Shown here one piece after another: positions 60,030-64,000 of a stretch of 64,000 bases of DNA (position 1 is its first letter; each line of letters starts with the position of its first letter). A model generated the notes under the pieces. It saw only the letters and a program-made list of their open reading frames with translations, had not been told where the DNA came from and ran no database searches. Position numbers and translations under genes: made by a program. The DNA is from Tupaia tana (lineage: Eukaryota > Chordata > Mammalia > Scandentia > Tupaiidae). Where the stretch lies: the NCBI GenBank assembly GCA_026018925.1, contig JAKSZU010000016.1, forward strand, positions 59,897,575-59,961,574, given 5' to 3'.

Positions 60030-62056
60030 AAACCACCATGTCCAGGACTTGATCTGTGATTGGCCACATGGGAATGTCCAGTAACTAAACCACCACACCA
60101 CCTACTGGTCCTTCCCAACAAAGCTTATTAAATAGGCATTTAAGGGTTTGTTCTATCTATATGGGGATGTCATGAAAAGGAAGGGTGTTCTTTCTAGAGG
60201 CCCATTCCTTTACAGAAAGGGGCAGTTCTTGTGTGTCACGCTTCATGGAACGTCTCTGAGTTTGCTGGTGAAAACCTGACCAGATGGCTAGAGGCGGCGT
60301 CTGGGACCTGCTGGTGTAGCTGGTGACAAGCTTGGTCCAACCTAATAACCTGCAGGCTGACCCATTCCTCACACGCAGGCCCAATCTTTTCAGTATTGAG
60401 TCCCGATTCAGCAGAAGCCAGGAGAAGAAATAACTGTAGTAATCAGAATGTTACTGAGTATATACTGTTTACTTTGTTGTAAATACTGGTGAGGGGTGAT
60501 CGATACACAGTCTCGTAGGGGCTGGCAGGTGGCCTGGTGTTTAAGGCACTGGACTCCCACATGGCCAGCCATGGCTCAAATCCCTCACCTGGCAGCTTAC
60601 TTTCCCACTTGCCCTTTCTCTCTCTCTTTGTCACATCAAATGAAAAATAATAATAATAATGACAAATAAAATTAAATAAGTAATTCTTTAAAAAAATAAA
60701 CAGTTTCGTATTCTTTCCTTTTTAAATGGAGACCGAACACGAGGTGATGGTGACAGAAGTCAGGACAGTGATCATTGGATTTGTTGGGTATTGGGGGATC
60801 AGGAGGGGCCCGAGGGAACCCCGAGCTGGAGGTGCTACATCCACAGTCAGATTTGTGCACACTTATAACTTAGACCCCTCTCTACCCCTTGTTGGTCAGC
60901 TGCACCTTCCTGTCCGCTGGTGCCGGCTGCCAAGGCCACCTCCTCCGGGGAGCTTCCTGGAATTCCACACTGCGTCTGAGCTCGCCCTTCCTGTACCTCC
61001 CAGACTCTGCTTATGCTGCGTCGCTATGTGAGTTGAGACCCTGGGTCCCCTGGGGGTCTCTGAAACAGGAGAACATGAGCTCCTAGAGGTAAGACCAGAA
61101 TGTGTGGATCCTGATTCAAAATAAAAACGTGGGGTCTCAGGATCACAGGGAGTATTTTCCTTCCTTCTGCGGTCTCTCTCTCTCAACCTACCCTGCAGTT
61201 TTTGCTTGCCTTTTTAATTGCCAGCGGGTGCGTGGGCTCACCGGAAAGAGACAAGGATAGGTTGACAGAGGGAGAACGTGTCCCCTAGTAGGGGCACGGA
61301 TATGCCCCAATCCCTCGTCCTCCACTTCTCCATCCTGTTGGGATTTGGGGCACACACACGCATGGGTCCAGCACGTATTTCAAGCCACCGGGATGGAGTT
61401 CGAACCGTGATGGGCTACGTGGGGTCCGGTCCACTTAACCTCCTGGGATTTGGAATTTGCTGTTTAGTGCTGCACTCCCTCTGGCTTGGGGATACCCCCT
61501 GGGTGTGTACACCTGACCCTGACCTTGCCCAGCTCTTGCCAGGTGCACGGACACCAGTGTCCCCAGGGGGTGGGGGTGGCACTGCCTGGTGAGCCAAGGC
61601 ACCAAGTTCTCAGAGCACCTCCACCCTCCCATCACTTTTTATTTACAAAACACAAACTCAGAGGTCAAAGCATTGAGAATTTCGGGAGGCCGACTGCAGA
61701 GCCCTGAACCCCGAGTTAAACGAGTGGGGTCCGTGTCATCGCATGGTCTTCCGCCGAGGTTGCCCTCCCATGACTGGAGGCCAGGTGGGAGGCCTTCCTC
61801 CCAAGGCCGTGTGTCACCTAGAGCTTTGTGGCCCTTCCTGAGGTCGTGAATAACACGTGGTGGTGTCAGGGGCCTCAGAGTGGCCCTTCCTCCAGGGCAG
61901 CTCCCTGGGTGCCTCATGCGGGGCCGGGGGCCGGGGTGGGGGAGGCCTACCGGGATGTACCAAACTGCACCACGCTCTGCCCAAAGCCGGCCGCGTCTTC
62001 TTGGAAGACCATGGGCTCCTCCACGTCCAGGTTGAATCCGTGATAAGAAGCCAGGA
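32598..62056 (-). CDS. ITGAD: ITGAD, integrin alpha-D (CD11d), exons 2-30; exon 1 outside or unseen
   Basis: Leukocyte integrin alpha chain that pairs with beta-2 (CD18) and binds VCAM-1/ICAM-3 at the cell surface (family knowledge). Coding exons: 61951-62056, 56695-56798, 56492-56562, 56282-56396, 53276-53406, 52171-52316, 48711-48864, 48462-48612, 48194-48267, 47825-47954, 47582-47724, 47296-47436, 46999-47208, 46232-46362, 45980-46137, 44481-44635, 44096-44227, 42639-42712, 42266-42407, 38408-38524, 38216-38295, 38036-38119, 34481-34556, 34218-34325, 34037-34114, 33727-33840, 33485-33586, 33132-33242, 32598-32714. They total 3455 nt, leaving about 28-31 nt for exon 1 if the length equals human (1161 aa). 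All phases agree and no stop interrupts. ITGAD is preferred over ITGAX/ITGAM from its position beside COX6A2 and a tail ([10 protein letters not shown]) like human alpha-D. Confidence 0.96.
33130..33131 (-). other. GC 5' splice site of the last ITGAD intron
   Basis: The minus strand reads TACAAG-GCAAGT at the exon 29 end. The matching acceptor (CCGTAG before LGFF) keeps the frame. AG-GCAAGT is the usual form of the rare GC-AG class. Confidence 0.85.
33132..33242 (-). CDS. ITGAD: ITGAD exon 29: membrane-spanning segment
   Basis: Encodes [20 protein letters not shown] and then the rest of the transmembrane helix [13 protein letters not shown]. The intron after it starts with GCAAGT instead of GT. 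Confidence 0.95.
33485..46137 (-). CDS. ITGAD: ITGAD exons 16-28: thigh and calf leg domains
   Basis: Thirteen exons from [13 protein letters not shown] (46137) to [10 protein letters not shown] (33485). Recognisable pieces are [175 protein letters not shown] and VSVAEIMFD. Several N-glycan sequons are present. Intron sizes rise sharply here, and introns 20 and 23 hold the pseudogene and MITE insertions. Confidence 0.94.
34761..34880. repeat. L2-like fragment in ITGAD intron 23
   Basis: Landmarks CTTCTGCTTGGAATGTCC, TTACCTCTTCCACTTCTGG and GGCCCAACTTAAACATCATC match the L2 3' UTR order. Confidence 0.55.
35161..35200. repeat. (CCAT)n short tandem repeat
   Basis: Interrupted CCATCCATCAA units in ITGAD intron 23, between unique and L2-like sequence (TACCATGTGCCAGGCTGTGG). 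Confidence 0.8.
35405..35625 (+). repeat. MIR in ITGAD intron 23
   Basis: Order of MIR landmarks: GCTGTGGTGTCAGAACACC, TGGGTTCACATCTCAGGCCC, CACCACTTCTTCCC, and the tail GGGCCTAGCACATGGCATGG. Confidence 0.65.
35745..36032 (-). mobile_element. Long-type SINE with internal duplication
   Basis: Antisense copy. A unit of about 46 bp (GGATGGCCA... CTCCTCTTGG) is repeated in tandem at 35830-35920, making this copy longer than the rest. Confidence 0.9.
36035..36253 (-). mobile_element. Short-type SINE with (ATT)n tail
   Basis: Antisense copy; ATT microsatellite at 36068-36093. Confidence 0.85.
36275..36546 (-). mobile_element. Long-type SINE
   Basis: Antisense copy, third of four consecutive antisense SINEs in this intron. 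Confidence 0.87.
36675..36950 (-). mobile_element. Long-type SINE, near consensus
   Basis: Antisense copy with an 11-G run and intact B box (GGACTCGAACCGC on this strand). Flanked by tacccagtgaactta-like sequence on the left and tacccagtaaattta on the right. Confidence 0.92.
37034..37113. mobile_element. 80-bp mariner-type MITE flanked by TA
   Basis: The element begins TTGGGTCATCAGGAAAGTCA and ends with the inverted TGACTTTCCTGACCACCTAA. The termini pair over about 32 bp with 5-6 mismatches around a short A-rich centre. TA dinucleotides abut both ends (37032-37033 and 37114-37115), the mariner target. Size and build parallel the human MADE1 element, but the terminal sequence differs. Non-autonomous; no transposase here. 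Confidence 0.85.
37116..38035. other. ITGAD intron 23, exon-proximal part
   Basis: About 900 bp of AT-rich then unique sequence with no repeat or gene recognised. Confidence 0.4.
38590..38810 (+). repeat. L1 ORF2 3' fragment, piece 1
   Basis: AAACTGGATCCCTACCTCAC, GGGATTAAAGACTCCAATAT and ACTTTTAGTAGACAATATGG follow the L1 ORF2 C-terminal order, antisense to ITGAD. It continues at 39326 after the inserted pseudogene. Confidence 0.8.
38834..39315 (+). pseudogene. UQCRB: UQCRB processed pseudogene
   Basis: Intronless copy of the complex III subunit 7 (14-kDa ubiquinone-binding protein) mRNA. The frame at 38834 reads [20 protein letters not shown] and [14 protein letters not shown] before a stop at about 39072. 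Homology goes on past it ([18 protein letters not shown]). An AATAAA lies at 39277-39282 and an A-rich tail ends at about 39315. Target duplications agaaatattt (38811-38820) and agaaacattt (39316-39325) flank it. It lies in ITGAD intron 20, antisense to the host, inside an L1. It is not expected to make protein. Confidence 0.93.
39326..39480 (+). repeat. L1 ORF2 3' fragment, piece 2
   Basis: AAATTAAGACATTCTGATGA, GAGACTGAAAAGACAAGC and GGAAAGATATTTGAACACAT continue piece 1. Confidence 0.75.
39498..40384. repeat. Diverged inverted repeat, arms about 240 bp
   Basis: Left arm 39498-39739 and right arm 39912-40384 (reverse complement) pair along their whole length at roughly 75-80 percent by eye. 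The right arm is longer because a SINE (40024-40237) is inserted in it. Matching blocks include GTGACCTTTAGACACAT, ACATGTGAATATGCTAGCT and AACAACTGGCTTTGCATT. The spacer is about 170 bp. Family unknown to me. Confidence 0.8.
40024..40237 (-). mobile_element. Short-type SINE in the inverted repeat
   Basis: Antisense copy flanked by acatgtgacttt (40012-40023) and atatgtgacttt (40238-40249). Confidence 0.9.
40476..40740 (+). mobile_element. Long-type SINE with poly-A/(TA)n/(TG)n tail
   Basis: Sense copy; its tail has grown into A-run, TA and TG microsatellites up to 40795. Confidence 0.9.
40797..40904. repeat. Third partial copy of the inverted-repeat unit
   Basis: Direct match to 39608-39712 (TGTTTATTAGAATT, GGTGCTAGTTGTCTTTG, TATCTTTATCTGATT) in the left-arm orientation. 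Confidence 0.85.
40911..40972. repeat. Perfect 62-bp AT/GT palindrome
   Basis: 10 bp of AT, then gtgtgtatgtgtgtgt (40921-40936), 10 bp of AT, then acacacacatacacac (40947-40962), then 10 bp of AT. The two GT/AC arms are exact reverse complements. Confidence 0.95.
40985..42180 (+). repeat. L1 ORF2 3' fragment, piece 3 (split by a SINE)
   Basis: CACTTCACCAAAGAG, GTATATGAAAAGTTTCTCAA and CATTAGATAAATGCAAATTA before the SINE. After it come CCCAGTGACCCAGCAGTCTC, ACTCAAAATCAGTTGAGG and GAATGAATAAACAAATCCTG. This is the L1 ORF2 end and 3' region, antisense to ITGAD. Confidence 0.8.
41098..41352 (+). mobile_element. SINE inside the L1
   Basis: Sense copy with GGGATCAACCTGTGGC head and long T/A tail; diverged. 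Confidence 0.83.
42880..42975 (+). repeat. L2-like fragment in ITGAD intron 18
   Basis: AACAAACATTATTAAGTGCC and GACAGGTTCTAGGTTGGAC match the L2 'tattgagcacctactatgtgccaggcac' region in order. Confidence 0.55.
43400..43652 (-). mobile_element. Long-type SINE (ITGAD intron 18)
   Basis: Antisense copy ending CATCTGCTGGTCCC. The host flank tgtgggttctttt recurs after it (tatgggttctttt), a likely target duplication. Confidence 0.88.
43672..43920 (-). mobile_element. Long-type SINE, near consensus (ITGAD intron 18)
   Basis: Antisense copy lying next to the previous one and to a CCTT microsatellite. Confidence 0.92.
43921..44020. repeat. 100-bp pyrimidine microsatellite (CCTT/CCCT/CTTT)
   Basis: Pure C/T tract of CTTC, CCCT, CT and CTTT blocks. 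It lies 76 bp downstream (transcript sense) of the ITGAD exon 18 donor, so the transcript there is pure purine. Confidence 0.95.
44800..44946 (+). mobile_element. Short-type SINE (ITGAD intron 16)
   Basis: Sense copy, GGGGCCAGCAGGTGGC head directly joined to CTTTCTCATTTTCCC and TGATCAAATTT. Confidence 0.9.
44960..45212 (-). mobile_element. Long-type SINE (ITGAD intron 16)
   Basis: Antisense copy forming an inverted pair with the preceding short SINE; about 15 bp apart. Confidence 0.87.
45213..45979. other. ITGAD intron 16, exon-proximal part
   Basis: About 770 bp of GC-rich unique sequence with an L2-like beginning (GGGCCTGCCCTCCTGGAGTT). Long chance frames on both strands have no motif. 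Confidence 0.45.
46232..48267 (-). CDS. ITGAD: ITGAD exons 10-15: beta-propeller blades with cation-binding loops
   Basis: Exons 48194-48267, 47825-47954, 47582-47724, 47296-47436, 46999-47208 and 46232-46362. Three FG-GAP calcium loops are visible: [33 protein letters not shown] and [16 protein letters not shown]. Other landmarks are [38 protein letters not shown] and [16 protein letters not shown]. Exon 14 starts [13 protein letters not shown], one residue shorter than the human segment here. The exons are packed within 2 kb and free of SINEs. Confidence 0.95.
46363..46998. other. ITGAD intron 14
   Basis: About 640 bp. Weak MIR-like sequence at 46560-46650 (GCAGGTTCGAGTCGTGGCTC); otherwise unique. 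Confidence 0.45.
48462..53406 (-). CDS. ITGAD: ITGAD exons 6-9: inserted (I/A) domain with MIDAS
   Basis: Ligand-binding domain. Exon 6 (53276-53406) carries the metal-site motif [13 protein letters not shown] (DxSxS). Exon 7 (52171-52316) carries LMQYSNLL and GLTFTATGI with the MIDAS threonine region. Exon 8 (48711-48864) carries [20 protein letters not shown], including the MIDAS aspartate, and ends at a GTGCGG donor. Exon 9 (48462-48612) carries [19 protein letters not shown] and the C-terminal helix [16 protein letters not shown]. All metal-binding residues are present, so a functional ligand site is expected. Confidence 0.95.
49012..49175 (+). mobile_element. Short-type SINE (ITGAD intron 7)
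   Basis: Sense copy, head GGGCCGGCAGGTGGC, tail CTCTCTGGTCAAATTG plus AATA repeats. Flanked by agaagccacact and ggaagccgtact. Confidence 0.9.
49340..49812 (+). mobile_element. MLT1-like (ERVL-MaLR) LTR relic
   Basis: Order of LTR landmarks: CATCAACCAAGGCCGTGGAAG, GGATCTCTGGACCACAGTG, GAATGGCCACGTGGAGAAAG, ACACCAGAGGCCCTAGGCCG, TTGTTTAAGTCACTAAATGT and GCAACGATCGATAACTAAAA. These follow MLT1 layout. Solo and non-coding. Confidence 0.65.
49898..50030 (+). mobile_element. Truncated long-type SINE (ITGAD intron 7)
   Basis: Sense head and half the body only. Confidence 0.75.
50072..50352 (+). mobile_element. Long-type SINE with (AAT)n tail
   Basis: Sense copy. The AAT run at 50326-50351 has replaced the poly-A. 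Flanked by acatatggtatgtg and acatatgctgcatgtg. Confidence 0.9.
50801..51082 (+). mobile_element. Long-type SINE (ITGAD intron 7)
   Basis: Sense copy, GGGACCAGCAGGAAGC head, long poly-A tail (51059-51079). Confidence 0.9.
51083..52170. other. ITGAD intron 7, exon-proximal unique sequence
   Basis: About 1.1 kb, GC-rich, with several long chance frames on both strands (up to about 200 codons). A MIR/L2-like trace lies at 51770-51870 (GTGACCCTATTTCATCCTTA). No gene recognised. Confidence 0.45.
52415..52527 (-). mobile_element. Short-type SINE, internally deleted
   Basis: Antisense copy lacking the B-box half; CATCTGCTGGCCC head present. Confidence 0.78.
52830..53066 (-). mobile_element. Long-type SINE, diverged
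   Basis: Antisense copy with a deleted stretch in the GC-rich body; CTACCTGCCGGCC head. Confidence 0.8.
53967..54208 (-). mobile_element. Long-type SINE (ITGAD intron 5)
   Basis: Antisense, diverged copy; A-run and TTTTCTCCATAGAGTGCATG tail side first. Confidence 0.82.
54268..54510 (+). mobile_element. Diverged SINE (ITGAD intron 5)
   Basis: Sense copy with CTGGCCCCGTGGCCTGG head, inverted relative to the preceding copy. Confidence 0.78.
54511..56281. other. ITGAD intron 5, central and exon-proximal part
   Basis: Mostly unique. A MIR lies at about 55145-55290 (CATCTGTAAAATGGGCATC, AGGGAATGCCTGCCAGGCAC). An L2/MIR fragment lies at about 55715-55860 (ATGTGCCAGGCAGGGGCC, CACTTCACATACATTAAGGC). 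No gene seen. Confidence 0.55.
56282..56798 (-). CDS. ITGAD: ITGAD exons 3-5: propeller blade 1-2
   Basis: Exon 3 (56695-56798): [20 protein letters not shown], with an N-glycosylation sequon (NQT) and [10 protein letters not shown]. Exon 4 (56492-56562): [15 protein letters not shown]. Exon 5 (56282-56396): [20 protein letters not shown], with the cysteines conserved. It leads into the I domain after the split codon at its 3' end. Confidence 0.94.
57087..57350 (+). mobile_element. Long-type SINE in the L1
   Basis: Sense copy with GGGACCGGCAGATAGCG head and an A/G-rich tail. Confidence 0.9.
57495..57762 (+). mobile_element. Diverged SINE in the L1
   Basis: Sense copy with weakened head (AGGGTATGGCGTGGTGGTTA) between two parts of the same L1. 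Confidence 0.8.
58367..59259 (+). pseudogene. RPL5: RPL5 processed pseudogene
   Basis: Retrocopy of the 60S ribosomal protein L5 mRNA. Part of the 5' UTR is present, then the coding region begins near 58422 with GTG in place of ATG and continues [18 protein letters not shown]. In-frame stops follow at once (about 58486). Later blocks match L5 in shifting frames: [36 protein letters not shown] and ESIDGQPGA. It ends with AATAAA signals near 59205-59222 and an A-rich tail. Target duplications aaaacactatttaa (58353-58366) and aaaaccactatttaa (59260-59274) flank it. It lies in ITGAD intron 2, antisense to the host. Confidence 0.95.
59275..59612. other. ITGAD intron 2, AT-rich unique sequence
   Basis: About 340 bp, AT rich, no gene or repeat recognised. 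Confidence 0.4.
59613..59862 (-). mobile_element. Long-type SINE with head duplication
   Basis: Antisense copy. The terminal head segment is repeated (GGGACCAGC then CTGCTGGTCCC at 59838-59862), giving a small inverted motif at the end. Flanks ccagagttt on both sides. Confidence 0.9.
59890..60116 (-). mobile_element. Short-type SINE with CA and GA microsatellites
   Basis: Antisense copy whose pyrimidine segment has expanded to (AC)n and (GA)n (59957-60023). Flanked by caacgaagcttatt and caacaaagcttatt. Confidence 0.9.
60117..60517. other. ITGAD intron 2, unique sequence
   Basis: About 400 bp, nothing recognised. Confidence 0.4.
60518..60690 (+). mobile_element. Short-type SINE
   Basis: Sense copy, head GGGGCTGGCAGGTGGCC, with TCACATCAAATGAAAAAT and AAT repeats. 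Confidence 0.87.
60691..61194. other. ITGAD intron 2, unique sequence
   Basis: About 500 bp of GC-moderate sequence with a chance frame from 60726; no gene recognised. Confidence 0.4.
61195..61440 (-). mobile_element. Diverged long-type SINE
   Basis: Antisense copy, body shortened, head motif weak at the 3' side. Confidence 0.75.
61441..61950. other. ITGAD intron 2, part next to exon 2
   Basis: About 500 bp, no repeat or gene recognised. Confidence 0.4.
61951..62056 (-). CDS. ITGAD: ITGAD exon 2: end of signal peptide and mature N-terminus
   Basis: Encodes VLASYH, the end of the signal peptide, then [20 protein letters not shown], the mature N-terminus and first propeller strand. Acceptor CCCCCAG, donor GTAGGC. 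The first two bases complete a codon begun in exon 1. Confidence 0.94.
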
Positions 62057-62307
62057 CTGGGGGATGTCGGGAAGAGGGGTGGGAGGTGGTTAGTCTTGTC
62101 CTCCCTGGCATCCTGCTACCTCCCGCGTCTGCACCTTGACTCCCATCTGCCCGGAGGACGCGTCCTCTCTGCCCACTGTGTTGATGGATTTGCTGTCTGT
62201 GAGGCTCCTGCCCCTCCTTCCCTCACAGTAATCAAACCACAAGGAAAGGGCGACTCTGCAGCACAGTGCCCCCTCACAGGCTTCAAAGAACATCCGGGGG
62301 TGGGGGC

Positions 62308-62482
62308 GGCAGGTGACGTGGCGGTTAAGGCACTGGACTCCCACATGGCTGACCGTGGTTTGAGTCCCAGACCTGGAGGCTTGCTTTCTCACTTAGCCTT
62401 TTTCTCTTTCTGTCTCTCTCTGGTCAAATTGAAATAATAATAACAAATGGAATTAAATACGTAAATAATTTTTTAAAAAAAG
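62308..62482 (+). mobile_element. Short-type SINE
   Basis: Sense copy, GGGGGCGGCAGGTGACG head. The flank aagaacatc precedes it (62287-62295) and recurs after the A-run. Confidence 0.88.
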
Positions 62483-62544
62483 AACATCTGGGATCCAAAA
62501 TCAGGTCAGGTGCTTCCCGGTACATTGGATCAGGAATGTTCCTT

Positions 62545-62745
62545 AAAGAGAAGGTGGTAGCCAGCGGTAACGCAATTGGACTCACGGGAAACGTCCTTGG
62601 TTCACATCCCAGGACCTCCCTGAGCGCCCATGATCTGGGCTCATTGAGACGGGGGTGGGGGGGTTGTGAGGCGAAGACCAGTTGGTGAGGGGTGGTCTTT
62701 CTCTCTCTCTGATAAAATAAACTTACAAAAGAAAAAGATAAGATG
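62545..62745 (+). mobile_element. Old SINE-like sequence
   Basis: Sense tRNA-like head (GGTAGCCAGCGGTAACGC) and CTCTCTCTGATAAAATAAAC tail, very diverged. Confidence 0.5.
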
Positions 62746-62766
62746 ACTATAAAATTTACTGTCTAA

Positions 62767-63018
62767 GGCCAGCTGGTGGCATGGTGGTTAAGGCGGCTGG
62801 ATCCCACATGGCCAACTGTGCAGTCTAAGTCCTGGACTGGCGGCTTGAAAATCACGCCAGGCGTGTGAGCATGTGTGCCCCAAATCCCCAGGAGGATGGA
62901 GAAGAGGCTGCAGTGGAACTATGCCCCCTGCAGGGGGGTGCTTTTGCACTTTTCCTGTCTGCTTCTCTGTTTCTCCCTGGCAAGTGTACGCACCCTATAG
63001 CCAATAAATACGTAAATA
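62767..63018 (+). mobile_element. Diverged long-type SINE
   Basis: Sense copy with GGCCAGCTGGTGGC head and CCTATAGCCAATAAATAC tail. Confidence 0.82.
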
Positions 63019-63707
63019 AATGATTATAAACGCAGACCTTCTGAGAGTGGAAGGGGCAGGGACTACCTTGGCAAACCAGGGTCCACGAGGACCCTGCTCA
63101 AAGGTTCTTTGCTCCATCTTCTCGTTACACAGAGAACCCACACCCAGATTGGGGGACGCTCTTAGAAACCTGTGGTTAACTATTTCTGTCATTTACTTTT
63201 TATTTGCACTAACTGTAATTGTGTCTCTCATGTCCCCTTGCCTGGTGCCAGGGGGGACTGGGTCTGCTTCATCTTCTAGTGCCTGGTGCAGTGTTTGGCT
63301 CTTAGCAGGTGCTTACAACTGGCCCCAAACCGCACAGCAGGCCACTGGCAGAGCCAGGGTTCAGACGCACTCCCCTCCCTGGCGGGCGAGCTCCAAAGCC
63401 GCAGGGGGAGACCCTCTGCCTTTCAAGGACTTTTTCTGACTTCCTCACTTTGAAGCATCCATCTTTCCTCCCCCTCCCTCCCAAATTCCCAGCTGTCTCT
63501 GGATTGAGGAGTCAACTCCAACCCCAAGAGTGGGGAAACTCTAAGAGGGCCAAGGGTCTGGCTAGGTGGTATCAGGGAGGATCCAGACAAATGAACCTGC
63601 GGTTCTGGAAAGAGGCCACGTGTTCGGGGAGCTGGGACCCTGCTGCGATCACAGGCAAGGGGGCCTCTCCTCCTACACCTCTCTCTTCCAGTGGCTCTAC
63701 TTCTTCT

Positions 63708-63892
63708 TAAAAAGTAATTTTATTTTATTTTATTCATTATTATTATTGTTGTTTTTGATTTGACCAGAGAGAGACACAGATCCAGAGAGAGCGAGCGAGA
63801 ATGAGAAAGCAAGCCGCCAGGTCTAGGACTCAAACTGCATTCGGCCATGTGGGATTCTGGCGCCTCAACCACCACACCACTTGCCGGCCCCA
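63708..63892 (-). mobile_element. Short-type SINE
   Basis: Antisense copy ending CACTTGCCGGCCCC. Flanked by agtggctctacttct and agtgactctacttct. Confidence 0.9.
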
Positions 63893-64000
63893 GTGACTCT
63901 ACTTCTGAGCCTGAAAGCACCTCTATGGTCTGACAAGTGGCAGGAGACCAAGGGGCATAGCCTTAGGAGCCTTGTGGACAGGCAGGTGAGGCTAGTGAGT

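Larger units (their letters stand above)
62057..64000. other. ITGAD intron 1 (presumed)
   Basis: Exon 1 should encode about ten residues of signal peptide starting near MTFG in human. No ATG with a hydrophobic stretch and a donor was found here on the minus strand, so exon 1 is probably beyond 64000. The stretch holds four SINE copies and unique sequence. Confidence 0.55.

Noticed and set aside
32598-62056. Assigning the integrin gene to ITGAX or ITGAM
   Set aside because: All three share exon layout, but the tail (MLDDKPED), several leg-domain blocks and the position next to COX6A2 fit ITGAD best.
63061-63120. ATG at about 63118 on the minus strand as ITGAD exon 1 (MEQRTFEQGPRG)
   Set aside because: The peptide is polar and cannot be a signal peptide; the following GTAGTC donor match is probably chance.

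Overview
This is a stretch of placental-mammal nuclear DNA. It has GT-AG spliced genes, CpG-rich promoters, and MIR, L2, L1 and MLT1-type fossils. It is also densely seeded with tRNA-derived SINEs: I count about sixty copies, many flanked by target-site duplications. Gene order and protein similarity match the human 16p11.2 interval TGFB1I1-ARMC5-(ZNF)-COX6A2-ITGAD, read in the opposite direction. The SINE has a tRNA-like head with A and B boxes and a GC-rich body, and it is not Alu, B1/B2, ERE, VES or AfroSINE. From memory it best fits the tRNA-Ile-derived CYN family of colugos (flying lemurs). That species guess is an inference and was not searched.

Layout. 1-4852 (minus): TGFB1I1 (Hic-5/paxillin family), cut by the left window edge inside the third LIM domain. 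8017-15731 (minus): ARMC5 in six coding exons. It is intact except for one extra base in exon 3 (12471-12472), which shifts the frame. 16463-17836 (plus): a decayed C2H2 zinc-finger gene, divergent from ARMC5 across a shared GC-rich promoter region. 18000-30700: SINE-rich intergenic DNA with an LTR relic (about 20050-20760), a MIR and an unassigned GC-rich island (22340-23460). 30904-31463 (plus): complete COX6A2 (97 aa) with a MEF2 site and E-boxes upstream. 32598-62056 (minus): ITGAD exons 2-30, an unbroken reading frame in which every splice phase agrees. Exon 1 was not found and probably lies past 64000.

ITGAD introns hold most of the odd structure. There are two processed pseudogenes (UQCRB-like at 38834, inserted into an L1; RPL5-like at 58367 with clear target-site duplications). 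There is also an 80-bp mariner-type MITE flanked by TA, a diverged inverted repeat with arms of about 240 bp plus a third partial copy, a perfect 62-bp AT/GT palindrome, and a GC-AG intron before the last exon.

Functionally the genes are neighbours, not a pathway. TGFB1I1 is a focal-adhesion adaptor and nuclear-receptor co-activator. ARMC5 is an armadillo/BTB tumour suppressor. COX6A2 is the heart/muscle subunit VIa of cytochrome c oxidase. ITGAD is a leukocyte beta-2 integrin alpha chain. I found no CRISPR array, operon or new multi-gene system. The most useful leads are the ARMC5 frameshift, the GC-AG intron, the MITE and the nested repeat structures. All splice coordinates come from reading the sequence and checking phase; none was aligned by software.
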